Shown in pieces: positions 28,846-35,317 of a stretch of 36,300 nt of DNA (its first letter is position 1; every line of letters starts with the position of its first letter). Where the stretch lies: positions 1-36,300 of the IMG/VR virus record IMGVR_UViG_3300044530_000424. One strand, given 5' to 3'. The stretch comes from a virus. The position numbers and the translations under genes were made by a program. Below the pieces are notes generated by a model. That model saw only the letters and a program-made list of their open reading frames with translations. It made no database searches and was not told the DNA's origin.

Positions 28846-29380
28846 ATGTTAAATTTTAAAGAATTTAAAGAACAACTAAATGAAGCAGAATTTACGCCAG
28901 ATATGAAAGAATCTGTTAAATTAAGTCCGGCTGAAAAGGGCATATTAACTACAGTATTTGATGATAATAATCACAAAGGTGACGATGACATTCTGTCTGA
29001 ATTGGAACATGCGATTGATCATCATGATATGGCTTCAGGCAAAAACAATATCCAAAAATTAGCACATGACTTCTTAAAAGACATTACTAAAAAAAAAATT
29101 AAAAGAAGCTAAACTTCATAAAGTCGTTTATCACGACACATATTCTTCTGCGGTCCAGCATGCTATGAAACATGCTGAAGATAAAGGATATGATATTGAT
29201 GCTAGAGATTGGCAACAACATGTAGGAGATGGTCCAGGTAAACCATCTGACGGAAAGACTACTAGACATAGTATCCCATTATCCAAGAATGGTAAACCAT
29301 CCAAAAAGACTTTAAACATTCAAGTGTACAATCGTGGAACTGATAATAATTCATACGAATTGAATCATTACATTAGTTAA
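28846..29380 (+). CDS. Predicted internal head protein, interrupted by a +1 shift at an A10 run
   Basis: ATG 28846 reads MLNFKEFKEQLNEAEFT, a capsid-targeting-like start with L-N-E then Ala (after Glu13). The frame stops at 29112, just after ten A's at 29089-29098. Shifting +1 there (nine A's) continues LKEAKLHKVVYHDTY and on, ending YELNHYIS at 29380, for about 178 residues. The C-terminal block (YDIDARDWQQHVGDGPGKPS) looks like a conserved phage domain. The A run makes either a sequence error or slippage by polymerase or ribosome possible. Confidence 0.65.
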
Positions 29381-29696
29381 TGGTCTCAGTCAATTCCGTA
29401 TAAAATTCTGCTAGTAATTGCAATTCTCTTAGAGTTGCATCTCTCTTAAGACTATTCGCGCGATTGGATATGACCACTAGATTTCCTGGTACATATCCAA
29501 TCGTGTTGTTTATTCTGTCAATCGAATAACTATCATCTCCTGCACATCCCTTATTCCATTTTAGTCTTATTCCTAAAATGGGACATGTCAACGGAAAAGA
29601 CAAATCACACAGATCAGTCTTTGTTATAGTAAACTCTATTCCTCTAGATTTTGCTGACGATTTCAATTGTGAATATAATACTGATATTGGTTTCAT
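29373..29696 (-). CDS. HNH endonuclease-like protein, free-standing
   Basis: 107 residues on the minus strand. The pattern CPILGIRLKW, then DSYSIDRINNTIGYVPGNLVVISNRANSLKRDATL is the phage HNH-related family (S-x-DRI-x4-GY-x2-GN, RANxLK). It lies exactly between the stop of the 28846 gene (8-base convergent overlap) and the promoter at 29699, and its start codon touches that promoter. No minus-strand ribosome site is visible, so expression may be low. Mobile, homing-type placement is inferred. Confidence 0.75.
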   Translation of the reverse strand: MKPISVLYSQLKSSAKSRGIEFTITKTDLCDLSFPLTCPILGIRLKWNKGCAGDDSYSIDRINNTIGYVPGNLVVISNRANSLKRDATLRELQLLAEFYTELTETIN

Positions 29697-29698
29697 GT

Positions 29699-29727
29699 GT
29701 GTACTTATATTAAAATTGTGATATAAT
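29699..29727 (+). promoter_or_regulatory. GTGTAC-type promoter for gene 29754
   Basis: -35 GTGTAC (29699-29704), 17 bp, TGaTATAAT (29722-29727). It lies three bases beyond the start codon of the minus-strand HNH gene. Confidence 0.8.
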
Positions 29728-29753
29728 AGACTTTTATAATTAAGGAGTCTATC

Positions 29754-30299
29754 ATGAACGTTTTCTATCTATCAAAAAATCAAACCGAATGCGCTCAACA
29801 GCATGTTGACCGACATGTCGTCAAAATGATTCTCGAATATTCCCAATTGCTATCTACTGCCCATCGAGTTTTAGATGGTATAGAAACTGCAGGATTTTCT
29901 GAATCGGGCCGTAAGAAAAAAGTCTGGAAACTTAACAGTTCATACGATAGTATTTTATACTCCGCAACTCATATAAACCATCCATCAGCAATTTGGGCTC
30001 GGCACGGATTCGAGAATTATCAATGGCTCCATTCTTTGCTTGTAGAATTATGCAAAGAATATACTTATCGGTATGGTAAAATTCATAAATGCGAGGCAAC
30101 TGGTTTAGTTGATAAATTGCAATATGCTCCATTTAATATTTCAACAAAACCTTTTACCGAACCAACTCCTGCAATGCCTGACGAATTTAAGGTCCCAGGC
30201 AACTCCGTTTTATCATATCAACAATACTATAATGGATCCAAAACCAGGTTACACAGCTGGAAACTTCGTGATATTCCTGAATTTATTAATCAAAAATAA
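29754..30299 (+). CDS. Conserved phage protein (181 aa), HVVKMILE...QLLSTAHRVLDG family
   Basis: AGGAG precedes ATG 29754. MNVFYLSKNQTECAQQHVDRHVVKMILEYSQLLSTAHRVLDG is a hallmark I recall in many tailed phages; later blocks THINHPSAIWARHGFENYQW, EYTYRYGK and MPDEFK also fit. No function is established to my knowledge. Conserved His, Asp and Arg residues make an enzyme plausible. Own promoter at 29699. Confidence 0.75.
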   Translation: MNVFYLSKNQTECAQQHVDRHVVKMILEYSQLLSTAHRVLDGIETAGFSESGRKKKVWKLNSSYDSILYSATHINHPSAIWARHGFENYQWLHSLLVELCKEYTYRYGKIHKCEATGLVDKLQYAPFNISTKPFTEPTPAMPDEFKVPGNSVLSYQQYYNGSKTRLHSWKLRDIPEFINQK

Positions 30300-30311
30300 T
30301 TGCATTCTTTT

Positions 30312-30340
30312 GTGTACTTTTATGGTATGTTTGATATAAT
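30312..30340 (+). promoter_or_regulatory. GTGTAC-type promoter for gene 30385
   Basis: -35 GTGTAC (30312-30317), 17 bp, TGaTATAAT (30335-30340). The leader starts AGACTCAGATTAAC, similar to P1 and 16511. Confidence 0.85.
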
Positions 30341-30384
30341 AGACTCAGATTAACAATTATTGAATTTTGAATAGGAATTAAATT

Positions 30385-30690
30385 ATGAGTAAAGAAATTG
30401 CGGCGCAAATCATAGTCCAAGCAGATAAACTTGGTTGGACTATAAGCATTCACAGAACGATTCTAGTCATTTCAAAGCATATTGAACCTGATAATACTGA
30501 CGAATTTGTAAAGGCAGATTCTGAATACCATTCAATTCTCAGTTTATTACCATGTACTTATCCAGGACGTACATGGGGTACGGATGGTAGCGGTATAGGT
30601 GCATTATCGGCAATCAGAAATGGATTGTTTGTAATGAATAAATCTGGTGGTTCAAAACGTGTACTTAATGCATTACAAAAATTAATTTAG
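30385..30690 (+). CDS. Hypothetical protein (101 aa)
   Basis: AGGAATTAAATT ATG start at 30385. Helix-turn-like N-terminus (EIAAQIIVQADKLGWTISIH) and a Gly/Ser-rich centre (RTWGTDGSGIGALSAIR) ending in a basic helix. Phage-conserved in appearance; not recognised. Confidence 0.6.
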   Translation: MSKEIAAQIIVQADKLGWTISIHRTILVISKHIEPDNTDEFVKADSEYHSILSLLPCTYPGRTWGTDGSGIGALSAIRNGLFVMNKSGGSKRVLNALQKLI

Positions 30691-30700
30691 GAGAATAGAA

Positions 30701-30895
30701 ATGACTGGTGTAATTTTAACTATGATGATGTACTTTAATGTTGATCAGATTTCTCATGGGACTCCTGAAGTTACCACGATGACATTCGATACTTATGCGG
30801 AATGTGAGTTTTATATTGAACAACATACTCCTGAAATCCAAAAAGAACTGGAAGATGGGTTACTTGGCTATTCTATGAAATGTGAGGTGTTATAA
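30701..30895 (+). CDS. Small protein (64 aa), paired with gene 34329
   Basis: AGGAG precedes ATG 30701. The N-terminus is hydrophobic and may be an export signal; then FDTYAECEFYIEQHTPEIQ, ending YSMKCEVL. The F-x-T-x3-CE and final YS-x-(K)C spacing match the protein at 34329, suggesting paralogues that share a disulfide. TAATG to the next gene. Confidence 0.55.
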   Translation: MTGVILTMMMYFNVDQISHGTPEVTTMTFDTYAECEFYIEQHTPEIQKELEDGLLGYSMKCEVL

Positions 30896-31677
30896 TGAGC
30901 ACAAATTCAACTATCGCGATCCAAAATCTTGACGGTACCATTCATCAAATCTATTGCCATTGGGATGGTTATGTTGAACATAATGGTCGAATCCTAAAAG
31001 AATATTATAATACACCAGCAAAAGTAAAACAATTAGTATCATTTGGTGGCCTGTCGTCCTTGGGTATTCGTTGTGAACCAACCAAAGGCACTGAACATAC
31101 TTTTGCTTTTCCAGAAAAGGACACCTGTGTTTATTATGGCCGTGACCGCGGCGAAAAACATACTAAAGTTAAAATCTGGGACAACTTTGATTTTTACAGA
31201 TACAGATACCAACGTGAAGAATATAATTACTTATTTGTTGAAGAAGAATGCAAATGGTACCTTATTGGATCTGATGGATGTATATCTGAATTCCTAGAAG
31301 AACTTGATAATATTGCAATAGAAAAAGAGGAAATTATGATACATGCAGCAGTGGCTTATGCCAAAACTAAAGAAGTAGAAACTGACCTTAACAAGATCAA
31401 ACAAACGGAAATCACCAAAGCTCTTCAAGAAATTCAAGTATTGATAAATGATGCTATTAAGAATGGAAAATACACAATTTCTTTTAACAAAGTTGATGGG
31501 TTATCTGACCAGACGTTCAATAAGATTGCTGGAATTCTAGTAACTACACTGAAGGAATATGGTTATGTAGCAAACTGTATTGCTAGTAGGTCACCAGATA
31601 TGGCAGCATATGCAAGTTCTGGAATACGTTTTTATACTAACAATGCTGTAATTACTATCAGTTGGGAGAATGCGTAA
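30895..31677 (+). CDS. Two-part conserved phage protein (260 aa), 'IYCHWDGY' family plus extra domain
   Basis: Residues 1 to about 150 follow the pattern MSTNSTIAIQNLDGTIHQIYCHWDGYVEHNG, VKQLVSFGGLSSLG, found in phages and bacteria, function unknown. Residues about 165-260 (ITKALQEIQVLINDAIKNGKY, VATLKEYGYVANC-like) look like a separate small phage domain. It may therefore be a fusion of two proteins usually encoded apart; confirmation needs a search. TAATG on both ends. Confidence 0.65.
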   Translation: MSTNSTIAIQNLDGTIHQIYCHWDGYVEHNGRILKEYYNTPAKVKQLVSFGGLSSLGIRCEPTKGTEHTFAFPEKDTCVYYGRDRGEKHTKVKIWDNFDFYRYRYQREEYNYLFVEEECKWYLIGSDGCISEFLEELDNIAIEKEEIMIHAAVAYAKTKEVETDLNKIKQTEITKALQEIQVLINDAIKNGKYTISFNKVDGLSDQTFNKIAGILVTTLKEYGYVANCIASRSPDMAAYASSGIRFYTNNAVITISWENA

Positions 31678-31784
31678 TGATTGATATTGGACCAAACTTG
31701 TTTGAATTACTATCAACAATAGTACACACCATTGGGGTAGTATTTGTGGTGTTTCTAATAATGAATGCTTATAACAAAATTTGA
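31677..31784 (+). CDS. 35-residue single-span membrane peptide
   Basis: TAATG junction with the previous gene. Mostly one helix (STIVHTIGVVFVVFLIMNAY). Ends three bases into the next gene's ribosome site region. Function is unknown. Confidence 0.5.
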   Translation: MIDIGPNLFELLSTIVHTIGVVFVVFLIMNAYNKI

Positions 31785-31798
31785 AGAGGAATTATAAA

Positions 31799-32245
31799 AT
31801 GTTAAAGAGTAACCCGATTATACAAGAACATCAATTACAAGAAGGCGTTTATCTAAGCGATTATTCGTTTCAGTTACATGCACTCGAGCGTTCTAAATCA
31901 TATATAAGCAATTATTCGTCTCGGTTACATGCACTCGAGCATTCTAAATCATATATTAGAGATCCTGAATTTTTAACAAATAGTTTTGCATGGTATTATG
32001 GCGTATGTGATGGAATTGAAAATTTACTTGAAGTCATCCCAGAACTGTTATCGCCTGACCGCGAATTTGTAGTGTTATTACATAGAATCAGTAAATCTAA
32101 TCAACCTAGATATGAAGGTTGGAGATGGCACAAATGGGGCGACTATATTGGTACACAAACTCCTACTACTGAATACATTTATGACGAACCAATAATCGAT
32201 TTAGTTTACTGCTACCATATCTACGAGACAATCAGTGAAAACTAA
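31799..32245 (+). CDS. Conserved phage protein with N-terminal tandem duplication (148 aa)
   Basis: GAGGAA precedes ATG 31799. The C-terminal part, FAWYYGVCDGIENLLEV, GWRWHKWGDYIGTQTP, EYIYDEP, resembles a conserved phage family of unknown function. Near the N-terminus a 17-residue unit is repeated: SDYSFQLHALERSKSYI and SNYSSRLHALEHSKSYI. Overlaps the secreted protein at 32235. Confidence 0.65.
   Translation: MLKSNPIIQEHQLQEGVYLSDYSFQLHALERSKSYISNYSSRLHALEHSKSYIRDPEFLTNSFAWYYGVCDGIENLLEVIPELLSPDREFVVLLHRISKSNQPRYEGWRWHKWGDYIGTQTPTTEYIYDEPIIDLVYCYHIYETISEN
31855..31956 (+). repeat. 51-bp imperfect tandem duplication
   Basis: Units 31855-31905 and 31906-31956 differ at about four positions and are in frame. 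Older than the duplication at 21657, judging by the mismatches. Confidence 0.9.
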
Positions 32246-32456
32246 AATCCTAATCATGATGTTGGTGTCATTACCCGTAAAGGCTAATTGCATCAACATC
32301 GTTAATCTTATGGAACAATGCTACACAAAGCAATACCTTGATAGTATTGCTAGTCAAAAGAAGTTCTTCAAGACTCATAAGAAATGCTCTCCCATGAAGT
32401 ATGTTAAACTAAATGAGCAATGCCATAAAGGCAAACCTAAGAAGGCAAAGAAATGA
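32235..32456 (+). CDS. Small secreted Cys-rich protein (73 aa)
   Basis: GTG start at 32235 within the previous gene. Signal peptide MKTKILIMMLVSLPVKA, cut before Asn-Cys. The mature part has four Cys (NCINIVNLMEQCY, KKCSPMK, EQCHKGK) and a Lys-rich tail (KPKKAKK). It probably acts in the periplasm with the SLT transglycosylase downstream, to which it is coupled by ATGA. Confidence 0.6.
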   Translation: MKTKILIMMLVSLPVKANCINIVNLMEQCYTKQYLDSIASQKKFFKTHKKCSPMKYVKLNEQCHKGKPKKAKK

Positions 32457-32962
32457 TTAAGACCATTCTGATAGTATCATCGATGATGGCTCCTAGTACT
32501 CAAATCTATACAAGTACAGGAACTGCCAAGTTTGTTAATCATTCATACCAAATGGTTACTACCAAACCGAAGGTTACTCCTAAAGATATTGACCGTTATA
32601 TCCATAATGCTTCATTGAAGTATCAGGTGGACGAAAAGCTGGTTCGTGCTGTAATCAAAACTGAAAGCACTTATCGAACCAAGGCTGTTAGTAAGAAAGG
32701 TGCAGTAGGATTGATGCAACTGATGCCTGCTACTGCAGAACGGTTTGGTGTATCAGATCGTACCAATGTCAAAGAGAACATTTATGGTGGTGTACGGTTC
32801 CTTAGATTCTTATTGGATACCTTTGATGGTAATAAGAAACTAGCATTAGCAGGATATAATGCAGGAGAGAATGCTGTGATTAGACACCACAGAAAGATTC
32901 CAAATTATCCAGAAACAATCAATTATGTAACATTGGTACTAACCGAATATAAGAAGGGCTAA
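32453..32962 (+). CDS. Lytic transglycosylase (SLT domain), exported
   Basis: 169 residues. It cleaves peptidoglycan glycan strands. SLT motifs: catalytic Glu71 in IKTESTYR, GAVGLMQLMPATAERFG at about 83-99, GVRFLRFL and LALAGYNAGENAV. A short hydrophobic N-terminus may direct export. In phages such enzymes are tail- or lysis-associated; here it is beside a secreted Cys-rich protein, away from structural genes, so an accessory periplasmic role is more likely. Confidence 0.85.
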   Translation: MIKTILIVSSMMAPSTQIYTSTGTAKFVNHSYQMVTTKPKVTPKDIDRYIHNASLKYQVDEKLVRAVIKTESTYRTKAVSKKGAVGLMQLMPATAERFGVSDRTNVKENIYGGVRFLRFLLDTFDGNKKLALAGYNAGENAVIRHHRKIPNYPETINYVTLVLTEYKKG

Positions 32963-32969
32963 AATAAAT

Positions 32970-32998
32970 GTGTATAATTGGTACTAATGTGTTATAAT
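32970..32998 (+). promoter_or_regulatory. Promoter (GTGTAT variant) with 9-bp dyad
   Basis: -35 GTGTAT (32970-32975), 17 bp, TATAAT (32993-32998). Arms TAATTGGTA (32975-32983) and TACCAATTA (33001-33009) are perfect and centred on the -10. Confidence 0.8.
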
Positions 32999-33033
32999 AA
33001 TACCAATTAAACAAACTGATGAGGAATTTTGAA

Positions 33034-33438
33034 ATGAAACACAATGCTCTATTCAAACTGGTTGAAGAAATAGAAAAACCAACCAAAGCATCTGAAATGA
33101 TGGAATACTCTAATTCTTATTACAGACAGATGAATCCTAATGAATGGAATATCCCATTTGCTGATAAGGATATTCAATATGTAAAACTTTTCGAGTTTTT
33201 GGATTGTACTGATAGAGAAAAAGACATCATGTTTATTTCCAATTTCTTCCATTCTGCCTATGTTACTTTGCATGTAACGATTCTTGCTTTAGGTGAACGA
33301 CCAAGTCCTGGTTCACTTATCGATTTAAAAAGAACATTTGATACACTACAAAGATTAGATGCAATAGAAACATTGCTGAATGGTAAGATTACAATTGAAG
33401 AATTTAACGATATTATTAGAGGTATGACAGATGACTGA
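33034..33438 (+). CDS. Hypothetical protein (134 aa)
   Basis: GAGGAA lies before ATG 33034 (MKHNALFKLVEEIEKP); the in-frame ATG at 33019 is upstream of that site. An all-alpha, mixed-charge protein with no recognised motif. Overlaps the next gene by 8 bases. Confidence 0.65.
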   Translation: MKHNALFKLVEEIEKPTKASEMMEYSNSYYRQMNPNEWNIPFADKDIQYVKLFEFLDCTDREKDIMFISNFFHSAYVTLHVTILALGERPSPGSLIDLKRTFDTLQRLDAIETLLNGKITIEEFNDIIRGMTDD

Positions 33439-33622
33439 AATCACGCATGACGAATTTATAGAAAAATATGCTGATGTTAGAATGACATTCAGTAGTTATT
33501 ACAAATACTGTTTTACTTACATTGGTCAAACGGATGATGGAGTAAAAGTGTCAGCAAGATACGGTGGAGATGCTAACCAAGTAACATATATTCTTCGGAT
33601 GCTGGACATAACTTCTTACTAG
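33431..33622 (+). CDS. Hypothetical protein (63 aa)
   Basis: Coupled to the previous gene by overlap. A beta-rich small protein (CFTYIGQTDDGVKVSARYGG). No recognised family. Confidence 0.6.
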   Translation: MTEITHDEFIEKYADVRMTFSSYYKYCFTYIGQTDDGVKVSARYGGDANQVTYILRMLDITSY

Positions 33623-33633
33623 GTGAAACTGCA

Positions 33634-33705
33634 ATGTCTTTTAAATGTGGTGTATCTAAACGAATAGATACAAATGAAGAACTTTTTGATTTTTATGATT
33701 TTTAA
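33634..33705 (+). CDS. Possible 23-residue peptide
   Basis: ATG 33634 reads MSFKCGVSKRIDTNEELFDF and stops at 33705. GGTGA lies upstream. Support is weak; it fills an otherwise empty 98-bp gap. Confidence 0.3.
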   Translation: MSFKCGVSKRIDTNEELFDFYDF

Positions 33706-33720
33706 TGGAGATTTGATACA

Positions 33721-34245
33721 ATGAACTTGAAATACTTAGCCTTAACCATATCATTATTATTGACTGCTTGTGGTGAATCTGAACAAGAACGCCAACAGAA
33801 GATTATTAATCAGCAACAGCAACAACTCCGTGAACAGCAACAGATGTTCCAACAGATTCCTCAGGCACAAGTTCAACCTCAGGTAATCCAACAACCTACT
33901 GCTCCTGTAGTTGTCCAATCTGCTCCTCAGCATGACAATACACTAATGAATATGGCTACAGGAGCTTTGATTGGTCATGCTTTAACCAGTGGTTTGAGTG
34001 GTAACACTAACCACAGCAATAATGATACTCATATTATTGAACGTAAAACGGTAATCATAAACAATCCTGCTCCTGTACAGTCTACTGCGGCACCAGTTCA
34101 ACCTGTAGTTACTCCTGTACAACCTAAACCATCATCTATGGATATGAATAAATTATCAGGAGCTTCTAGTTTTTCAACAAGACCACCAACCACAATTAGA
34201 CCAAGTTCGAGTATGAATATGTCTAAACTATCATCTAAGAGGTAA
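33721..34245 (+). CDS. Gln/Pro-rich lipoprotein with glycine-zipper-like segment (174 aa)
   Basis: Signal peptide and lipobox MNLKYLALTISLLLTAC (Cys17 lipidated). The mature part starts with a Gln-rich coil (QQQQQLREQQQMFQQ), then a Pro/Val linker, an ATGALIGHALTSGLSG glycine-zipper-like segment (about 80-95) and a long Pro/Ser/Met tail. Anchored in the inner or outer membrane; the flexible tail could span the periplasm. Similar phage lipoproteins are linked with superinfection exclusion or lysis; here that is inference. Confidence 0.75.
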   Translation: MNLKYLALTISLLLTACGESEQERQQKIINQQQQQLREQQQMFQQIPQAQVQPQVIQQPTAPVVVQSAPQHDNTLMNMATGALIGHALTSGLSGNTNHSNNDTHIIERKTVIINNPAPVQSTAAPVQPVVTPVQPKPSSMDMNKLSGASSFSTRPPTTIRPSSSMNMSKLSSKR

Positions 34246-34246
34246 T

Positions 34247-34336
34247 ATGTTAGAATTTTTTCCTGTAGTAATAATCGCTGTCGCCTTCTACCTTATCCCG
34301 TGCTGGATCAAAACTTTTGGAGAATCTTGTGCATAG
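34247..34336 (+). CDS. 29-residue membrane peptide
   Basis: GAGG precedes ATG 34247. MLEFFPVVIIAVAFYLIPCW is one transmembrane span with a short polar end. It overlaps the next gene's GTG start. First of a run of small membrane genes. Confidence 0.5.
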   Translation: MLEFFPVVIIAVAFYLIPCWIKTFGESCA

Positions 34337-34526
34337 TTACCTATTATACTTCTTTTTATGGAATACTTCTGCTGGAATTGGTCAATCAATAGAACCACAA
34401 GTCTTTGCTACAAGAGAATCTTGTGAGTATGCCGCACATTTGATTGTTCCCGATTTGAAATCTAAAATGCCAGGGTTTTCAATCCAATCCTATTGTGTTC
34501 CTCAAGATATAAAGGAATCCAAATGA
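34329..34526 (+). CDS. Small exported-looking protein (65 aa), paired with gene 30701
   Basis: GTG 34329 with GGAG 6-7 bases upstream; TTG 34317 lies on that ribosome site. Hydrophobic N-terminus (HSYLLYFFLWNTSAGIG) then FATRESCEYAAHLIVPDL and SIQSYCVPQ. The two Cys are placed as in the 30701 protein. Probably exported and disulfide-bonded; function unknown. Confidence 0.55.
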   Translation: MHSYLLYFFLWNTSAGIGQSIEPQVFATRESCEYAAHLIVPDLKSKMPGFSIQSYCVPQDIKESK

Positions 34527-34702
34527 ATATATTTGCAGCCTTAACAGTACTGTTTGTTGGACTTAAATTAACCCATTATATCGATTGGTCATGGTGGTTG
34601 ATATGCTTACCAATACTTGCACCTATCGGGTTATCCATACTAATATTAGTCATTGTCGTAATAGCTGATAGAGTTATGACAATAATGCACAACAGGAAAT
34701 AA
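34523..34702 (+). CDS. Small membrane protein (59 aa), 'Fragile-X-F'-like
   Basis: ATGA coupled start (MNIFAALTVLFVGLKL). LKLTHYIDWSWWLICLPILAPIGLSILIL resembles small phage membrane proteins often labelled transmembrane Fragile-X-F; two helices with a Trp-rich loop. Function is unknown; a holin-like role is possible but not shown. Confidence 0.6.
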   Translation: MNIFAALTVLFVGLKLTHYIDWSWWLICLPILAPIGLSILILVIVVIADRVMTIMHNRK

Positions 34703-34703
34703 C

Positions 34704-34922
34704 ATGAGATCAATGAGACCAGAAGATTTATCATTCCTAGATTATATGTCTGTAGTAATGATAACTATTGTTACAATTTACACTATTGGATATTTCCTAG
34801 CAAGTATCTTATTGACGCTTGAAAAGAGATTTCCAGGAACCATTCTTAGAGGACTCTTAATCATCATTGGTATAATATCATTGAATGGTGCTTGGGTAAT
34901 CTTTGAACATTATAATGGATAA
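34704..34922 (+). CDS. Small membrane protein (72 aa)
   Basis: ATG 34704 after AGGAAATAAC. Two transmembrane helices (VVMITIVTIYTIGYFLASIL and LLIIIGIISLNGAWVIF) joined by a basic loop. No family is recognised; member of the membrane-gene run. Confidence 0.6.
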   Translation: MRSMRPEDLSFLDYMSVVMITIVTIYTIGYFLASILLTLEKRFPGTILRGLLIIIGIISLNGAWVIFEHYNG

Positions 34923-34927
34923 CACTT

Positions 34928-35074
34928 ATGAATATTGCTAATTGGTTTGTGGTTATCCTGCTACTATTCTTTCTTACATTATTGGTAGCACCTCTAGTGG
35001 CTTTTAGAATATCGATTGTAGCAGCAATCGTTTTACCACTTTATATGATTTGGAATTTAGGAAAACCAAGATGA
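34928..35074 (+). CDS. Small membrane protein (48 aa)
   Basis: ATG 34928 starts five bases after the previous stop. Two hydrophobic segments (WFVVILLLFFLTLLVAPLVA and ISIVAAIVLPLYMIW), basic end. ATGA overlap with the next gene. Function is unknown. Confidence 0.55.
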   Translation: MNIANWFVVILLLFFLTLLVAPLVAFRISIVAAIVLPLYMIWNLGKPR

Positions 35075-35316
35075 ATAACAGAATTAGAATATACTGCAAT
35101 GGCAGCGATATTGTATTAGCAATAGATAAAATAACATCAATGATGATGACAAAAGAAACTGCCGACGGTGGAATCGAATACTATAAACTTGTGATTAGAG
35201 TTGGATATACTGAGACCTTTACTTTTCGTAGTGATAAAAGATACAAGAATAGCGATAACTACTTAACTGAACCAGTACTATGGTCTATCCATAATCAATT
35301 TGCTAATGGAGAATAA
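35071..35316 (+). CDS. Hypothetical protein (81 aa)
   Basis: Start ATG 35071 (MNNRIRIYCNGSDIVLAIDK); the reading from 35050 begins in the previous gene. A beta-rich small protein (IEYYKLVIRVGYTETFTFRS) with no recognised family. Confidence 0.65.
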   Translation: MNNRIRIYCNGSDIVLAIDKITSMMMTKETADGGIEYYKLVIRVGYTETFTFRSDKRYKNSDNYLTEPVLWSIHNQFANGE

Positions 35317-35317
35317 G

